Below are positions 40,102 to 49,631 of a stretch of DNA of 64,000 bases, in pieces. The notes below the pieces were generated by a model that saw nothing but the letters and a program-made list of their open reading frames with translations, had not been told where the DNA came from and made no database searches. The stretch is from positions 1,798,001 to 1,862,000 of the forward strand of contig NZ_FOZG01000001.1 of the NCBI RefSeq assembly GCF_900113315.1, given 5' to 3'. The position numbers and the translations under genes are program-made. Source of the DNA: Sphingomonas jatrophae. Its GTDB lineage: Bacteria > Pseudomonadota > Alphaproteobacteria > Sphingomonadales > Sphingomonadaceae. The first letter of the stretch is position 1. The number at the start of each line of letters is the position of its first letter.

Positions 40102-40590
40102 CTATTCGGCCGCGTCCTCGCCCTTGGGCGGGGTGATGCGTGCGATCCCCACCTCGTACTTAACGTTGTGGACCGAGATGGAGGTCTCCACGTCGCGCAC
40201 GCCTTCCAGCACGCGGATGCGGCTGAAGATCAGCGTGTTGAGCTGCTCGATGCTGGTGAACAGGCCCATCGCCAGCAGGCTGTAGCGGCCGAGCAGCACG
40301 ATCACGCAGTTGATCTCGGGAATGTCCGCCAGCTGCTTGGCCAGTGCGCCGACGCGGCTGGGATCGGCCTGGATGCCGAGCATGACGAGATTGGGCGATC
40401 CCGCGACGCGGAAATCGGTGACGACGGTGAACTGGATCAGCCGCTCGGTCTGCAGGCGCTTGATGCGGCTGCGGATCGTGCCCTCCGTCACCTTCAGCTC
40501 GGCGGCGATCTGACGGTTGGAGACGCGCGCGTCGCGCCCCAGTTTCTCGATGATGCGACGATCCAGCTCGTCCAGGCGGGCGGCGCTCAC
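40102..40590 (-). CDS. Lrp/AsnC-family regulator (second of tandem pair)
   Basis: A 162-residue Lrp/AsnC protein: winged helix RDARVSNRQIAAELKVTEGTIRSRI (19-43) and a RAM-type ligand domain with CVIVLLGRYSLLAMG. The GTG start at 40590 overlaps the stop of the first Lrp gene (GTGA), so the two are translated together and may form mixed octamers. A ligand cannot be assigned. Confidence 0.92.
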   Translation of the reverse strand: MSAARLDELDRRIIEKLGRDARVSNRQIAAELKVTEGTIRSRIKRLQTERLIQFTVVTDFRVAGSPNLVMLGIQADPSRVGALAKQLADIPEINCVIVLLGRYSLLAMGLFTSIEQLNTLIFSRIRVLEGVRDVETSISVHNVKYEVGIARITPPKGEDAAE

Positions 40591-41102
40591 AGCGGCGCCA
40601 CGTTGAATTCGAACTTCACGATATCGGCCGCGATGCCGGGCGACAGCGCATCGACGCCGGCGATGCCCGCGACGTGATCGAGCAGGAACAGGTTGATCTC
40701 ACCGAAATCGTGGAGCGCCACCAGCATCTCGATGTCGTGCGCGCCGTTCATGATGTTCGCGCTGAACACCTCGGGCAGCCGCGCCAGATCGCGCGCCACG
40801 TCCTGCACCTCGCGCCCGGCCACCTTCACGCCGACCGCGATCAGCACGTTATAGCCGTGCGCCGCGAAATCGGTGACGGCGACGACGCGCGAAGCACCCA
40901 TCTCCTCCAGCCGCCTGAGCCGCGACGAGACGGTCGCCGCGGTGACGGACAGCTTCTCGGCGATTTCCTGGTTGGTGGCGCGGCCATTGACGCGCAGCAA
41001 GTCGATGATGCCGTTGTCCAACGCGTCGAGCGTGCCCGGCGAAAGCGTCCTTCCGGACCTGATCTGCACCGCGAACGTCTCCCTTGGGCGGCCAAGCGAC
41101 AT
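40587..41102 (-). CDS. Lrp/AsnC-family regulator (first of tandem pair)
   Basis: A 171-residue Lrp/AsnC protein with an extra N-terminal arm of about 20 residues. Its helix-turn-helix is NGRATNQEIAEKLSVTAATVSSRLR and its RAM domain includes ANIMNGAHDIEMLV. It differs clearly from the second copy, so this is an old duplication. It is followed by the overlapping second gene and preceded 42 bp upstream by an SDR on the same strand. Confidence 0.92.
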   Translation of the reverse strand: MSLGRPRETFAVQIRSGRTLSPGTLDALDNGIIDLLRVNGRATNQEIAEKLSVTAATVSSRLRRLEEMGASRVVAVTDFAAHGYNVLIAVGVKVAGREVQDVARDLARLPEVFSANIMNGAHDIEMLVALHDFGEINLFLLDHVAGIAGVDALSPGIAADIVKFEFNVAPL

Positions 41103-41144
41103 GCTTAGCGGAGTTTCGTCGCCTTCGCCAAGCTCGTGGAAGGA

Positions 41145-41921
41145 TCAGCCGCCGGCGGCCGCCATCTCCGCATTGACGATCTCGAGGAACAGCGGCCGCT
41201 CGCCGCCGCCATGCACCTCCAGCTGCGCGCCGCTGATGTAGGAGGCGGCGGGCGAGGCGAGGAAGGCGACCGCATCGGCGATGTCGCCCCCGCGGCCCAT
41301 GCGGCGGAGCGGCAGCGACGCGGCGATGCGCCCCTGCGCCTCCTCCGATCCGTAGGTCAGCGCCGTATTTTCCGTTTCCATCAGGCCGACGATGATCGCG
41401 TTGAGCCGGATATCGGGGCCCCATTCCTGCGCGAGGCTCTTGGTCAGGCTGAGCAGGCCCGCCTTGGCCGCGCCATAGACGGCGGTGCCAGGCGATGGGC
41501 GCACGCCGGCGACGCTGGCGATGTTGACGATGCTGCCCTGCACCGCCTTCAGGTGCGGATAGGCGGCCTGCGCCATGTGCAGCGGCGCCATCATGTTGAG
41601 CGCGACGATCGCGTCGGAGAAGCGGGGCGATGCGGTGGCGGCCACCGCCTGCGGCGATCCGCCGGCATTGTTGACCAGCGTGTCGAGCCGGCCGTGCCGC
41701 TCCACCACCTGCGCGACGAGGCTGCGCGCCTGCTCGGGATCGCGCACGTCGCACGCGACGAAACCCGCCTGGCGCCCGTTCGCCTCAGGCAGCGCATCGG
41801 GCGCCTGCCGGCCGCACGTCACCACCTCGCACCCCGCGTCCAGCAGCCGGCGGACGATCGCCGCGCCGATGCCGCGCGTGCCCCCCGTTACGATCGCGAC
41901 CTTGCCGTCCATCCCGTCCAT
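41145..41921 (-). CDS. SDR family oxidoreductase
   Basis: A 258-residue classical SDR. TGGTRGIG (12-19), NNAGG, catalytic Ser136, Tyr149 and Lys153 (YGAAK). The C-terminal tail GGGERPLFLEIVNAE is slightly longer than in most. ATG 41921 follows GGGGACGGG; an ATG at 41912 is an alternative. It lies between an MFS gene and the Lrp pair, all on the minus strand. Confidence 0.94.
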   Translation of the reverse strand: MDGMDGKVAIVTGGTRGIGAAIVRRLLDAGCEVVTCGRQAPDALPEANGRQAGFVACDVRDPEQARSLVAQVVERHGRLDTLVNNAGGSPQAVAATASPRFSDAIVALNMMAPLHMAQAAYPHLKAVQGSIVNIASVAGVRPSPGTAVYGAAKAGLLSLTKSLAQEWGPDIRLNAIIVGLMETENTALTYGSEEAQGRIAASLPLRRMGRGGDIADAVAFLASPAASYISGAQLEVHGGGERPLFLEIVNAEMAAAGG

Positions 41922-42003
41922 TCCCGTCCCCGATCAATCCTGGCCGCATCCCTGGGAGAGCGACCGGCCCCGTCCGTCAACCGCAAACCGGCCCGCCTCC
42001 GGA

Positions 42004-43251
42004 TCAGGCGGCCATCGCCTCACCGCCATGCGCCGGCCGCCGCCCGGCCAAGCGACCTGCGGCGAAGAACAGGATCGCCAGCAGCGCGCCCACGGCGGCG
42101 ATCGCCGCCTCGACCGAGGGATAGCCGCCCGACGCATCGTGCAGCACGCCCGCCAGCGGCGGCAGGCAGAAGGTGAGCGGCAGCGTGCAGACGCCGAACA
42201 GCCCCAGCACGCGCGGCAGCGACGCCGCGCCATAGAGGTGCGCCGCCAGCACGTTGATCGCGGGGAACACGCCCGCGCCCCACAGGCCGAGCAGCACGCC
42301 CGCCGGCAACGCCGCCCGCGATGCGCCCGCCACCAGCAGCGCCAGCCAACTGGCCGAGATGCCGAGCGCCAGCAACGTCAGCGTGCGCAAGCCCCCCAGC
42401 CGATCGCACAGCATGCCCGCGAACAGCGCACCGCTGATGCTGGCGAGGCCGTAGAAGGTGGCGGTGACGCTCGCCGCCATCGCGGTCGCACCCATTTCGC
42501 GCACCAGCGGCACCAGATTGGCCGAGGCCGTGATGCCGACCGCGTTCAGCGCGCCGCCGCCCGCGACGATCGTCCAGAACAGGGGCTGGCGCAGCAGCGC
42601 GCGGGCGGAGATCGCCGGCGCCGCCCGCGTCGCCTGGCCCCTCTCCACGCACACGCCGGGCCGCTCGACGATGCCCCATGCCGCCGGCAGCAGCAGCAGA
42701 TGCGCGCCCGCCAGCGCGAAAAACAGCGCGCGCACCCCGCCCGCCTCGATCACCGGCAACCCGGCGAGCGGCGCCAGCATCATCAGCACCGGCATGTTGA
42801 CGAAGCCGATGGCGCGGCCGGGATCGGGCTGGAACCAGTTGCCCGCCAGCACGCTCGCCGGCAGCGATCCGAACAGCGCCAGGCCGATGCCGATGGGCAG
42901 CGCATAGGCGGCCAGCACCACCGCCATGGACGGCGCAAAGGCGATGGCGAGATAGCCAAGCGCGGAAACGACGATGCCGGTCAGCATCGTCGCGCGCAGA
43001 CCGATCCGCGCGATCGCCGCCGCCGACAGCGGCCCCGTCAGTCCCATCGACAGCACGACCAGCGGCAAACCCAGCGTCGCCAGCCCGCGGCTGACATCGA
43101 ATTGCGCCTGCATCGGCAGCACCGAAATGCCGAACGCGCCGAAGGCACAGCCGATCGCGACATTCTGGCAAAGGAAGGCGCGCACCGCCATGCCGCGCGC
43201 CCGCGGATCGCGCTGGCGCAGCCCGGCATCGGCTTCACCCGGCCTGTTCAC
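42004..43251 (-). CDS. MFS transporter
   Basis: An approximately 415-residue carrier with 12 hydrophobic segments, rich in Ala, Leu and Gly. It resembles monocarboxylate/oxalate-type MFS proteins, with LPLVVLSMGLTGPLSAAAIA and AGMLCDRLGGLRTLTLLA as the loop motifs. The start is uncertain: GTG 43251 gives a short cytoplasmic leader, and ATG 43191 begins directly at TM1; neither has a strong ribosome site. It diverges from the Old Yellow Enzyme gene and probably carries the same substrate. Confidence 0.88.
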   Translation of the reverse strand: MNRPGEADAGLRQRDPRARGMAVRAFLCQNVAIGCAFGAFGISVLPMQAQFDVSRGLATLGLPLVVLSMGLTGPLSAAAIARIGLRATMLTGIVVSALGYLAIAFAPSMAVVLAAYALPIGIGLALFGSLPASVLAGNWFQPDPGRAIGFVNMPVLMMLAPLAGLPVIEAGGVRALFFALAGAHLLLLPAAWGIVERPGVCVERGQATRAAPAISARALLRQPLFWTIVAGGGALNAVGITASANLVPLVREMGATAMAASVTATFYGLASISGALFAGMLCDRLGGLRTLTLLALGISASWLALLVAGASRAALPAGVLLGLWGAGVFPAINVLAAHLYGAASLPRVLGLFGVCTLPLTFCLPPLAGVLHDASGGYPSVEAAIAAVGALLAILFFAAGRLAGRRPAHGGEAMAA

Positions 43252-43395
43252 GTCGGACGAAATGGGGATCTTCCTTGGCTGGCCGGGCTTGCCGCGCCAG
43301 CATAAGGATGCGGCTTCGCGTTGCAAGCCGTCGCGCTTGCTACGCGTTGCAGCGCGGGGCATGAGGCTGCACGGCGAATTGCAGGAAAGTGCGTG

Positions 43396-44469
43396 ATGGA
43401 CATCTTCTCACCCGTCCGGCTCGGCGCGCTTGAGCTGGCCAACCGGATCGTGATGGCGCCGATGACGCGCGACCGCGCCGGGCCGGGGGACGTGCCGACC
43501 GGGCTGATGGTCGAATATTACCGCCAGCGCGCCAGCGCCGGCCTGATCGTCACCGAAGGCACGCAGCCGAGCCGCGTCGGCAAGGGCTATTGGCGCACGC
43601 CCGGCATCCACAGCGATGCGCAGGTGGCGGGCTGGCGCGCGGTGGCGGATGCCGTGCACGGCGCGGGCGGGCGGATCGTGATGCAGCTCATGCATGTCGG
43701 CCGCGCTGCGGTTGCCGCCAACAAAGATGCGGATGCCGAGACGGTCGCCCCCTCCGCCATTGCCTCGGCCGCGCCGATCGCCGGGCCGGACGGCACGCTG
43801 ACCGCGCCCGTCATGCCGCGCGCGCTGGAGACGGCGGAGATTGCCGGCGTGGTCGAGGAGTTCGCGCAGGCCGCGCGCAACGCCCGCGCCGCCGGCATCG
43901 ACGGGGTCGAGCTGCACTGCACCAGCGGCTATCTGCCGATGCAATTCCTCTCCCCCGGCAGCAATAAGCGCACTGACCGCTATGGCGGCAGCGCGGCCAA
44001 TCGCGTGCGCTTTGCGGTCGAGGTGCTGGAGGCGATGGCCGCGGCGATCGGCGCGGACCGCGTCGGCTTCCGCATCTTCCCCGGCAATCCCTATAACGAC
44101 ATGGCGGACGACAACCCGGCCGAGACCTATGCCACGCTGATCGACGCGGCCGAGCCGCTCGGCCTCGCCTATCTCCACCTCATCCACTATCCGACGCCCG
44201 AGCTCGACGCGCTGGCGCTGCTGCGGCCGCGCTGGTCGGGCGCGATCATCGCCAACAATGCGCTGAAGCTCGACAGCGCGCAGGCGCTGCTGGATGCGGG
44301 CCAGGTGGATGCGGTGTCGTTCGGGCGGCCGTTCATCAGCAATCCCGATCTGGTGGAACGCTTTCGCGCCGGCGCCCCGCTCACCCGCGAGAAGCGCGAC
44401 CTGCTCTATACCGGCGAGGAAGCCGGCTATACCGATTATCCCCGCTGGAAGGGCGAAAACGCCGCCTGA
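43396..44469 (+). CDS. Old Yellow Enzyme-family flavin reductase
   Basis: A 357-residue FMN ene-reductase. PVRLGALELANRIVMAPMTR is the N-terminal signature and FLSPGSNKRTDRYGGS the FMN/dimer region. The substrate-anchoring motif, usually H-x-x-N (or H-x-x-H), is H174-C-T-S177, while the following Tyr179 is kept. ATG 43396 follows CAGGAAAG. It should reduce an activated C=C bond, but the Ser substitution may change carbonyl binding. The NTF2-like gene follows 25 bp later. Confidence 0.93.
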   Translation: MDIFSPVRLGALELANRIVMAPMTRDRAGPGDVPTGLMVEYYRQRASAGLIVTEGTQPSRVGKGYWRTPGIHSDAQVAGWRAVADAVHGAGGRIVMQLMHVGRAAVAANKDADAETVAPSAIASAAPIAGPDGTLTAPVMPRALETAEIAGVVEEFAQAARNARAAGIDGVELHCTSGYLPMQFLSPGSNKRTDRYGGSAANRVRFAVEVLEAMAAAIGADRVGFRIFPGNPYNDMADDNPAETYATLIDAAEPLGLAYLHLIHYPTPELDALALLRPRWSGAIIANNALKLDSAQALLDAGQVDAVSFGRPFISNPDLVERFRAGAPLTREKRDLLYTGEEAGYTDYPRWKGENAA

Positions 44470-44494
44470 ACAAGATCATGGAGAGGATGGCATC

Positions 44495-45031
44495 ATGGCC
44501 TACACGCTGCAGCAATTGTCCGATTTCGAGGACATCCGCACGCTGAAGCATCGTTATTATCGCGGCATCGACACGGCCGACGTCGCGCTGCTGGATACCC
44601 TGTTCACCGACGACGTGACGGTCGATTATCGCGGCGGCGATTACCGCGTCACGGTGTCCGGCCGCGCCGACATGGTTGAGTTCCTTGCCAACAGCTTCCA
44701 TTCGGGCTTCGTCGGCATGCATCATGGCCACATGCCCGACCTGACGCTGACCGGCGACGATACCGCCGAGGGCATCTGGTATCTGGAAGATATCGCGATC
44801 CGGCTGGAGCAGAACATCTTCACCATCGGCTCGGCCATCTACCGGGATCGCTATGTCCGCCAGGACGGGCGCTGGAAGATTGCGCACACCGAATATGATC
44901 GCGTGATGGAGGTGGAGCGGCCGGTGCGCGAGGACGAGCGGATCGTCGTCCACTATCTCGCCGACAAGGGCCGCAAGCCGCACGAGCGGGCGGACATCAG
45001 CCACCTGATCCGCTGGACCGAGCCCGCCTGA
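44495..45031 (+). CDS. NTF2-like (SnoaL-type) protein
   Basis: A 178-residue NTF2-fold protein downstream of the ene-reductase. Pattern: SDFEDIRTLKHRYYRGIDT, LFTDDVTVDYRGGDY, MHHGHMPDLTL and WKIAHTEYDRVMEVE. ATG 44495 has GGAGAGGA upstream. It may isomerise or dehydrate the enone handled by the ene-reductase; it converges on the next NTF2-like gene 24 bp away. Confidence 0.88.
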   Translation: MAYTLQQLSDFEDIRTLKHRYYRGIDTADVALLDTLFTDDVTVDYRGGDYRVTVSGRADMVEFLANSFHSGFVGMHHGHMPDLTLTGDDTAEGIWYLEDIAIRLEQNIFTIGSAIYRDRYVRQDGRWKIAHTEYDRVMEVERPVREDERIVVHYLADKGRKPHERADISHLIRWTEPA

Positions 45032-45055
45032 CGCCTGCCCGCCCGCCCGGCCGCA

Positions 45056-45520
45056 TCACGCGGTCGGGATGGGCGGGATCTCGCCCATGTTGGTCGGCGC
45101 ATCATAGGCATAGCCCATCTCCTCATAGCGTGAGGCGATGCGCCAACCGTCCGCCGTGCGGACGAGTTCGTCGCGATACCACAGGCCGATGAAGAAGATG
45201 TGCTCGCGGCCGTCGGCATCGGCGTGGACCATCGGATTGAACAGGATGGTACGGCTGCGTGCTTTGTCCCCGTCCAGCGTCAGCTGCGTCGTCGCCACCA
45301 TGTGCTGGAACTTGGGGAATTTTTTCATCGCCACCGGCAGCCAGCGCTTGATCTCCGCCACGCTGCCCTTGGCGCCGCCCGTCTCGCTATAGTCGATCGT
45401 CGCATCGGGCGTGAACACGCGGTCGAGCGCGTCATAATCGCGATCGTCGATGGCGAAGCTGTAGCGCGCGAACAGATCCTGGATCTCCAGCCGATCGGAC
45501 ATTTCCTGAAGCGACATCAT
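45056..45520 (-). CDS. NTF2-like (SnoaL-type) protein
   Basis: A 154-residue NTF2-fold protein: MSDRLEIQDLFARYSFAIDD, FTPDATIDYSETGG, HMVATTQLTL and GWRIASRYEEMGY. The first of two adjacent ATG codons (45520) has GGGAGAG at good spacing. It diverges from the TonB receptor at 45676. It is similar in plan to the other four NTF2-like proteins but clearly a separate lineage. Confidence 0.88.
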   Translation of the reverse strand: MMSLQEMSDRLEIQDLFARYSFAIDDRDYDALDRVFTPDATIDYSETGGAKGSVAEIKRWLPVAMKKFPKFQHMVATTQLTLDGDKARSRTILFNPMVHADADGREHIFFIGLWYRDELVRTADGWRIASRYEEMGYAYDAPTNMGEIPPIPTA

Positions 45521-45675
45521 GGCATCTCTCCCGCCTTCATTCTTGTTGCCTGATCGCATCGCAGAAGCAGGAAAGTCGCGCAATCCCCGGCGGGTGCGTG
45601 GCCCACAGGCTTGAAGTGCGTCGCGCATCGCCGCAAGGATCGCGGAAACAAGAGGGATCAGGGGGGAGGATGGCC

Positions 45676-47949
45676 GTGCGCCACATCGCGAACAGGCTCG
45701 CAACCGCGACCGCGCTGGCGGCGCTGCCCGCCGCATTGAACGCGCAGGCGCTGCCCGCACCCGTTGCGCCGGCCGAGGCGCCCGCGGCGGACGTTGCAGG
45801 TGCCGGCGGCAGCGACATCGTCGTCACCGCGCGCCGCCGCGAGGAGCGGCTGCAGGACGTGCCGATCGCCGTCACCGCGGTCAGCGCCGCCGCGCTCGAC
45901 AGCCGCGGGCTCGACAGCGTGACGCAGGTCTCGCAGATCGCGCCCAACCTCCAGTTCACACCGGGTCAGGGCGGCAATTCGGGCGGCGTCTCCGCCTTCA
46001 TCCGCGGCGTCGGCGAAAACGACTTCATCATCACCTCCGACCCCGCGGTCGCGCTCTATATCGACGGCGTCTATGTCGCGCGCAGCTTCGGCGCGACGAC
46101 CGAGCTTCTCGGCGTCGACCGGATCGAGGTGCTGCGCGGGCCGCAGGGCTCGCTGTTCGGCAAGAACACGATCGGCGGCGCGATCAGCGTCACCTCCTCC
46201 ATCCCCGGCCAGACGGCGCGCATGCAGGCGGACCTGCGCTATGGCAGCTACAACACCGTCCGCGCCCGCGCGCTGGTCGAAACGCCGCTCAGCGAAACCT
46301 TGTCCTTCGGCCTGACCGCCCTCGGCGAATTCGGCGAGGGGTGGCAGAAGGTGCCGTCCGGCAAGAATCTCGGAAATCGCAACGTGCTCGCCGGGCGTGC
46401 CACGCTGCATTACGACAATGAGGGCTTCGATGCGGTGCTGGCGGTGGACGGCCTGCGCCGCCGCCAGAACAGCGCCGCGCACAGCCTGATCGCGTTCGAG
46501 CCGAGCTTCTTCTCCGGCCTGCAATCCACCTTCCTTGGGCCCTGCTGCACCGCGAACACGCGCATCGACCGGACGGATACGACCGCCTCGCTCAACCGCG
46601 ACGACACCGATGCCTTCAACGCCACGCTGACGCTGTCGGCCGATCTCGGCGGCGTCACGCTGAAATCGATCAGCGGCTATCGCTATGTCGATGCCGCCTT
46701 CGGCCGCGACGGCGACGCCTCGTCGCGCGTCAATTATGCCGGCGACTTCCATGACGAGGGCGCGCGCCAGCTCAGCCAGGAACTCCAGCTCTCGACCGAT
46801 CTGGGGGATCGCGGCCAGATCCTCGTCGGCGCCTATGCCTTTCGGGAGCGGACGCGCGACGACACGCGGCTGGTGGTGGCGGACGGGCTCTACCCCGCGC
46901 TGATCGCGGCGGGCTTCGATCCTGCGCTCGCCACCGCACTCGATTTCAACATCGACTTCCGCAATCGCCAGACGACGACCAACTACGCGCTGTTCGGCAA
47001 CGCCACCTATGACCTGACCGACGCGCTGACCGTCGAACTCGGCGGCCGCTATACCTATGAGAAGAAGCGCTTCGCCCAGGCCGCGCAGCGCATCTACAGC
47101 AACCAGCCCTTGCTGTTCGGCCTGCCCAGCTACACGCTGAAGGAAGACTGGAACGCCTTCACGCCGCGTGCCTCGCTCAGCTACAAGTTCGCGCCCGCCA
47201 TCCTCGGCTATGCCTCCTGGTCGCGCGGCTTCCGCTCGGGCGGGTTCAACGGCCGCCCGACCGCGGTGGAGGAAATCGGCAGCTACGATCCCGAGAAGTT
47301 GACCGCCTACGAGCTTGGCCTCAAGACCGCTTTCGGCCGCATCGCGACGATCAACCTCGCCGTCTTCCGCAACGATTATACCGACCAGCAGCTGCTCATC
47401 TCGACGGTCAGCCCGACGACCGGCCTGCTGGTGGTGCGCAACGAAAATGCCGGCAAGTCGCGCATCCAGGGTGTCGAGCTGGAGGGCAATGTCCGCGTCA
47501 CCCCCGCGTTCAGCCTCGTCGGCTCGCTCGGCTATCTCGACGCCAAATATCTGCGCTACACCAGCGTCATCAACGGCGTGCCGACCGACGTGTCCGGCCG
47601 CGTGCCCAAGCAGGCGCCGGACCTGACCGGCAGCCTCAGCGGCGTGATCCAGACGCCGCTCAGCGAACGGGTGAACGGCACCTTCCGCGTCGATGCCGCC
47701 TATCGCAGCGAGGTGTTCGTCGATGTCGAGAATTCGCCCTTCCTGCGCGCGCCGGACAATGTGATCCTGAACGCCAGCGCGGAGTTCGCGCTGCCGGCCA
47801 ACGGCCTGTCGCTGCGTTTCGCGGTGGACAATCTGACCGACAAGCAGGTGCTTGCCGCCGGCTATGATGCGCGCAGCAGCTTCGGCTTCGTCGAGGGCTT
47901 CTATACGCAGCCCCGGCGTTATTCGGTGACGCTGGCGATCCGGCGATGA
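45676..47949 (+). CDS. TonB-dependent receptor
   Basis: A 757-residue outer-membrane receptor. GGGGGGAGG ends directly before ATG 45670, too close for initiation, while GTG 45676 is 6 bases away and is preferred. Signal peptide to about ALNAQA, then DIVVTARRR (47-55), plug motif RGPQGSLFGKNT and C-terminal strand RYSVTLAIRR. A vicinal pair C290-C291 (GPCCTAN) matches the paired cysteines of the receptor at 8451. The stop overlaps the TIM-barrel start, so transport and first enzymes are coupled. Confidence 0.95.
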   Translation: MRHIANRLATATALAALPAALNAQALPAPVAPAEAPAADVAGAGGSDIVVTARRREERLQDVPIAVTAVSAAALDSRGLDSVTQVSQIAPNLQFTPGQGGNSGGVSAFIRGVGENDFIITSDPAVALYIDGVYVARSFGATTELLGVDRIEVLRGPQGSLFGKNTIGGAISVTSSIPGQTARMQADLRYGSYNTVRARALVETPLSETLSFGLTALGEFGEGWQKVPSGKNLGNRNVLAGRATLHYDNEGFDAVLAVDGLRRRQNSAAHSLIAFEPSFFSGLQSTFLGPCCTANTRIDRTDTTASLNRDDTDAFNATLTLSADLGGVTLKSISGYRYVDAAFGRDGDASSRVNYAGDFHDEGARQLSQELQLSTDLGDRGQILVGAYAFRERTRDDTRLVVADGLYPALIAAGFDPALATALDFNIDFRNRQTTTNYALFGNATYDLTDALTVELGGRYTYEKKRFAQAAQRIYSNQPLLFGLPSYTLKEDWNAFTPRASLSYKFAPAILGYASWSRGFRSGGFNGRPTAVEEIGSYDPEKLTAYELGLKTAFGRIATINLAVFRNDYTDQQLLISTVSPTTGLLVVRNENAGKSRIQGVELEGNVRVTPAFSLVGSLGYLDAKYLRYTSVINGVPTDVSGRVPKQAPDLTGSLSGVIQTPLSERVNGTFRVDAAYRSEVFVDVENSPFLRAPDNVILNASAEFALPANGLSLRFAVDNLTDKQVLAAGYDARSSFGFVEGFYTQPRRYSVTLAIRR

Positions 47950-48779
47950 GGCGGCTGCGCTTCGCCGCCCACCTCGGCGTCCGCGCGCCGGACCGGCCGC
48001 TGTTCATGGCCTCGGCGGGCTTGTCCGCGGCGGAGCAGATCGCCTGGATCGCCGCGCACGGCTTTGCCGGCGTGTTCGACAACTTCCTCTGCCTCAGGAG
48101 CGAGGCCGAGCAGGCAGCGTTCGGCCGATTGGCGACCGATCACGGTCTGGAGATTGGCAGCTTCGCGCTCGATCCCGCCGGCTGGGCGACGCCCTTGTGG
48201 AGCCGCGACGATGCCGAGGCGCGCGCCGCGCAGGACGCGGTTGTCGCACGCGCCGTCGCGGCGGCGCGGCGCGCGGGCAGCCGCACCGCCACCTGCGTCA
48301 CCGGCTTCGATCCCGCCCGCCCGCGCGCCGAACAGCGCGCCGCCATGGCCGCGAACCTCGCGCGCGTCGGCGATGCGGCGGCGGCGGGCGGCCTGACGCT
48401 CTGCGTCGAGCCGGTGGCGGAGGCGTTCATCCCCGGCCTGCTGGTGACGCGCGTGCGCGAGGCGGAGGAGATCGTCGCCGCCGCCGATCACCCGGCGGTG
48501 CGCCTCGCCTTCGATGTCGGCCATATCGCGATCGCCGGAGACGATCCCGCGGGCCCGCTGCCCGAGGCGCCCGGCCTCGTCCAGATCGCCGACGCGCCCG
48601 GCCGGATCGATCCGGGGGCGGGAAGTGTCGACTGGCATGGCGTGTTCACGATGATCGAGCGGACCGGCTTCGCCGGGCTGATCGAGGTGGAGCTGGAAGC
48701 GATGAGGCCCGGCGTTGAGGGTGAGGCCGCCCTGCTCGCGCGGCTCGCGGCACTGGACAGGATGATGGGAGAGGCTTGA
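47946..48779 (+). CDS. hydroxypyruvate isomerase-like TIM-barrel protein
   Basis: A 277-residue xylose-isomerase-like barrel related to Hyi-type enzymes. Metal-ligand regions in order are LCVEPVAEAF, LAFDVGHIAIAG, VQIADAPGRIDPG and GLIEVELEAMRP, with Glu, Asp/His, His-equivalent and Glu. It starts within the receptor stop (ATGA) and its own stop overlaps the next SDR. Reaction: isomerisation or epimerisation of a hydroxyketone; substrate unknown. Confidence 0.9.
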   Translation: MRRLRFAAHLGVRAPDRPLFMASAGLSAAEQIAWIAAHGFAGVFDNFLCLRSEAEQAAFGRLATDHGLEIGSFALDPAGWATPLWSRDDAEARAAQDAVVARAVAAARRAGSRTATCVTGFDPARPRAEQRAAMAANLARVGDAAAAGGLTLCVEPVAEAFIPGLLVTRVREAEEIVAAADHPAVRLAFDVGHIAIAGDDPAGPLPEAPGLVQIADAPGRIDPGAGSVDWHGVFTMIERTGFAGLIEVELEAMRPGVEGEAALLARLAALDRMMGEA

Positions 48780-49525
48780 TGCGGTTCGAGGGCAAGAGCG
48801 CGATCGTGACGGGGGCGGCCTCCGGCATCGGCCGTGCGGTCGCTGTGCGGCTGGCACGCGAGGGCGCGCGCGTCGTCATCGGCGATCGCAACGCCGAGGG
48901 TCTGGCGGAGACCGCCGCGATGATCGGCGAGGCCGCGCAGGCGCAGCCCTTCGACGTCGCCGATCCCGCCGCCTGCGCGCAGATCGTCGCCGCCACCGTC
49001 GAGCGGCACGGCCGGCTCGACGTGCTGTGCAACATCGCCGGCGTGCTCGACATGGCGCCGGTGGCCGACTTCACCGTCGAGCGGTGGCAGCGCATGATCG
49101 GCGTCAATCTCGGCGGCGTCTTCTTCATGAGCCAGGCGGCGCTGCCGCATCTGGTCGAAACGCGCGGCTGCATCGTCAACATGGCGTCGGCTGCGGGGCT
49201 CGTCGGCGTGCCCTACAATGCCGGTTATGTCGCCTCGAAGCATGGCGTGGTCGGGCTGACCAAGGCGATGGCGCTGGAATTTTGCAACACCGGCGTCCGG
49301 ATCAACGCCGTCTGCCCGGGCGGCGTCAACACGCCGCTGATCGCCGCACCGTCCGCGCCGGGGGTCGACTGGGCGCAGGTGATGCGCTCCGCCGGCTGGC
49401 TGAACGAGGGCGCCAAAGCGGAGCCCGAGGACATCGCCGACACGGTCGCCTTCCTCGCCTCCAAAGAGGCGCGGATGATCACCGGCATCGCCATGCCGGT
49501 GGATGGCGGGCAGACCGCGGGCTGA
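48779..49525 (+). CDS. SDR family oxidoreductase
   Basis: A 248-residue SDR. TGAASGIG (11-18), NIAG in place of NNAG, catalytic Ser137, Tyr150 and Lys154 (YVASK), end motif IAMPVDGGQTAG. ATG 48779 shares its A with the TGA of the TIM-barrel gene (TGATG); GGGAGAGG is the ribosome site. Last gene of the receptor operon, followed by the repeat at 49531. Confidence 0.95.
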   Translation: MRFEGKSAIVTGAASGIGRAVAVRLAREGARVVIGDRNAEGLAETAAMIGEAAQAQPFDVADPAACAQIVAATVERHGRLDVLCNIAGVLDMAPVADFTVERWQRMIGVNLGGVFFMSQAALPHLVETRGCIVNMASAAGLVGVPYNAGYVASKHGVVGLTKAMALEFCNTGVRINAVCPGGVNTPLIAAPSAPGVDWAQVMRSAGWLNEGAKAEPEDIADTVAFLASKEARMITGIAMPVDGGQTAG

Positions 49526-49530
49526 TTAAA

Positions 49531-49620
49531 AACCCGTTCGCCCTGAGCCTGTCGAAGGGCCGTTCTTCTTCGCCATCGGCAAGAAAGAACAGTGCTTCGA
49601 CAAGCTCAGCACGAACGGCA
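49531..49620. repeat. REP-like bimodule repeat, copy 2
   Basis: Same two modules as at 5205-5291, in reverse order: 49531-49572 equals 5250-5291 inverted (42 bases), and 49593-49620 equals 5205-5232 inverted (28 bases). It again sits between convergent genes, supporting a terminator or transcription-barrier role. Confidence 0.9.
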
Positions 49621-49631
49621 ACGGCCGCCTC

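Noticed and set aside
43252-43362. N-terminal extension of the MFS transporter
   Set aside because: Low-complexity basic stretch over the divergent promoter, no ribosome site.
43381-45576. Shared 10-mer GCAGGAAAGT at 43381 and 45567 as an operator
   Set aside because: The first copy is simply the ribosome site of the ene-reductase; similarity is explained by purine richness.
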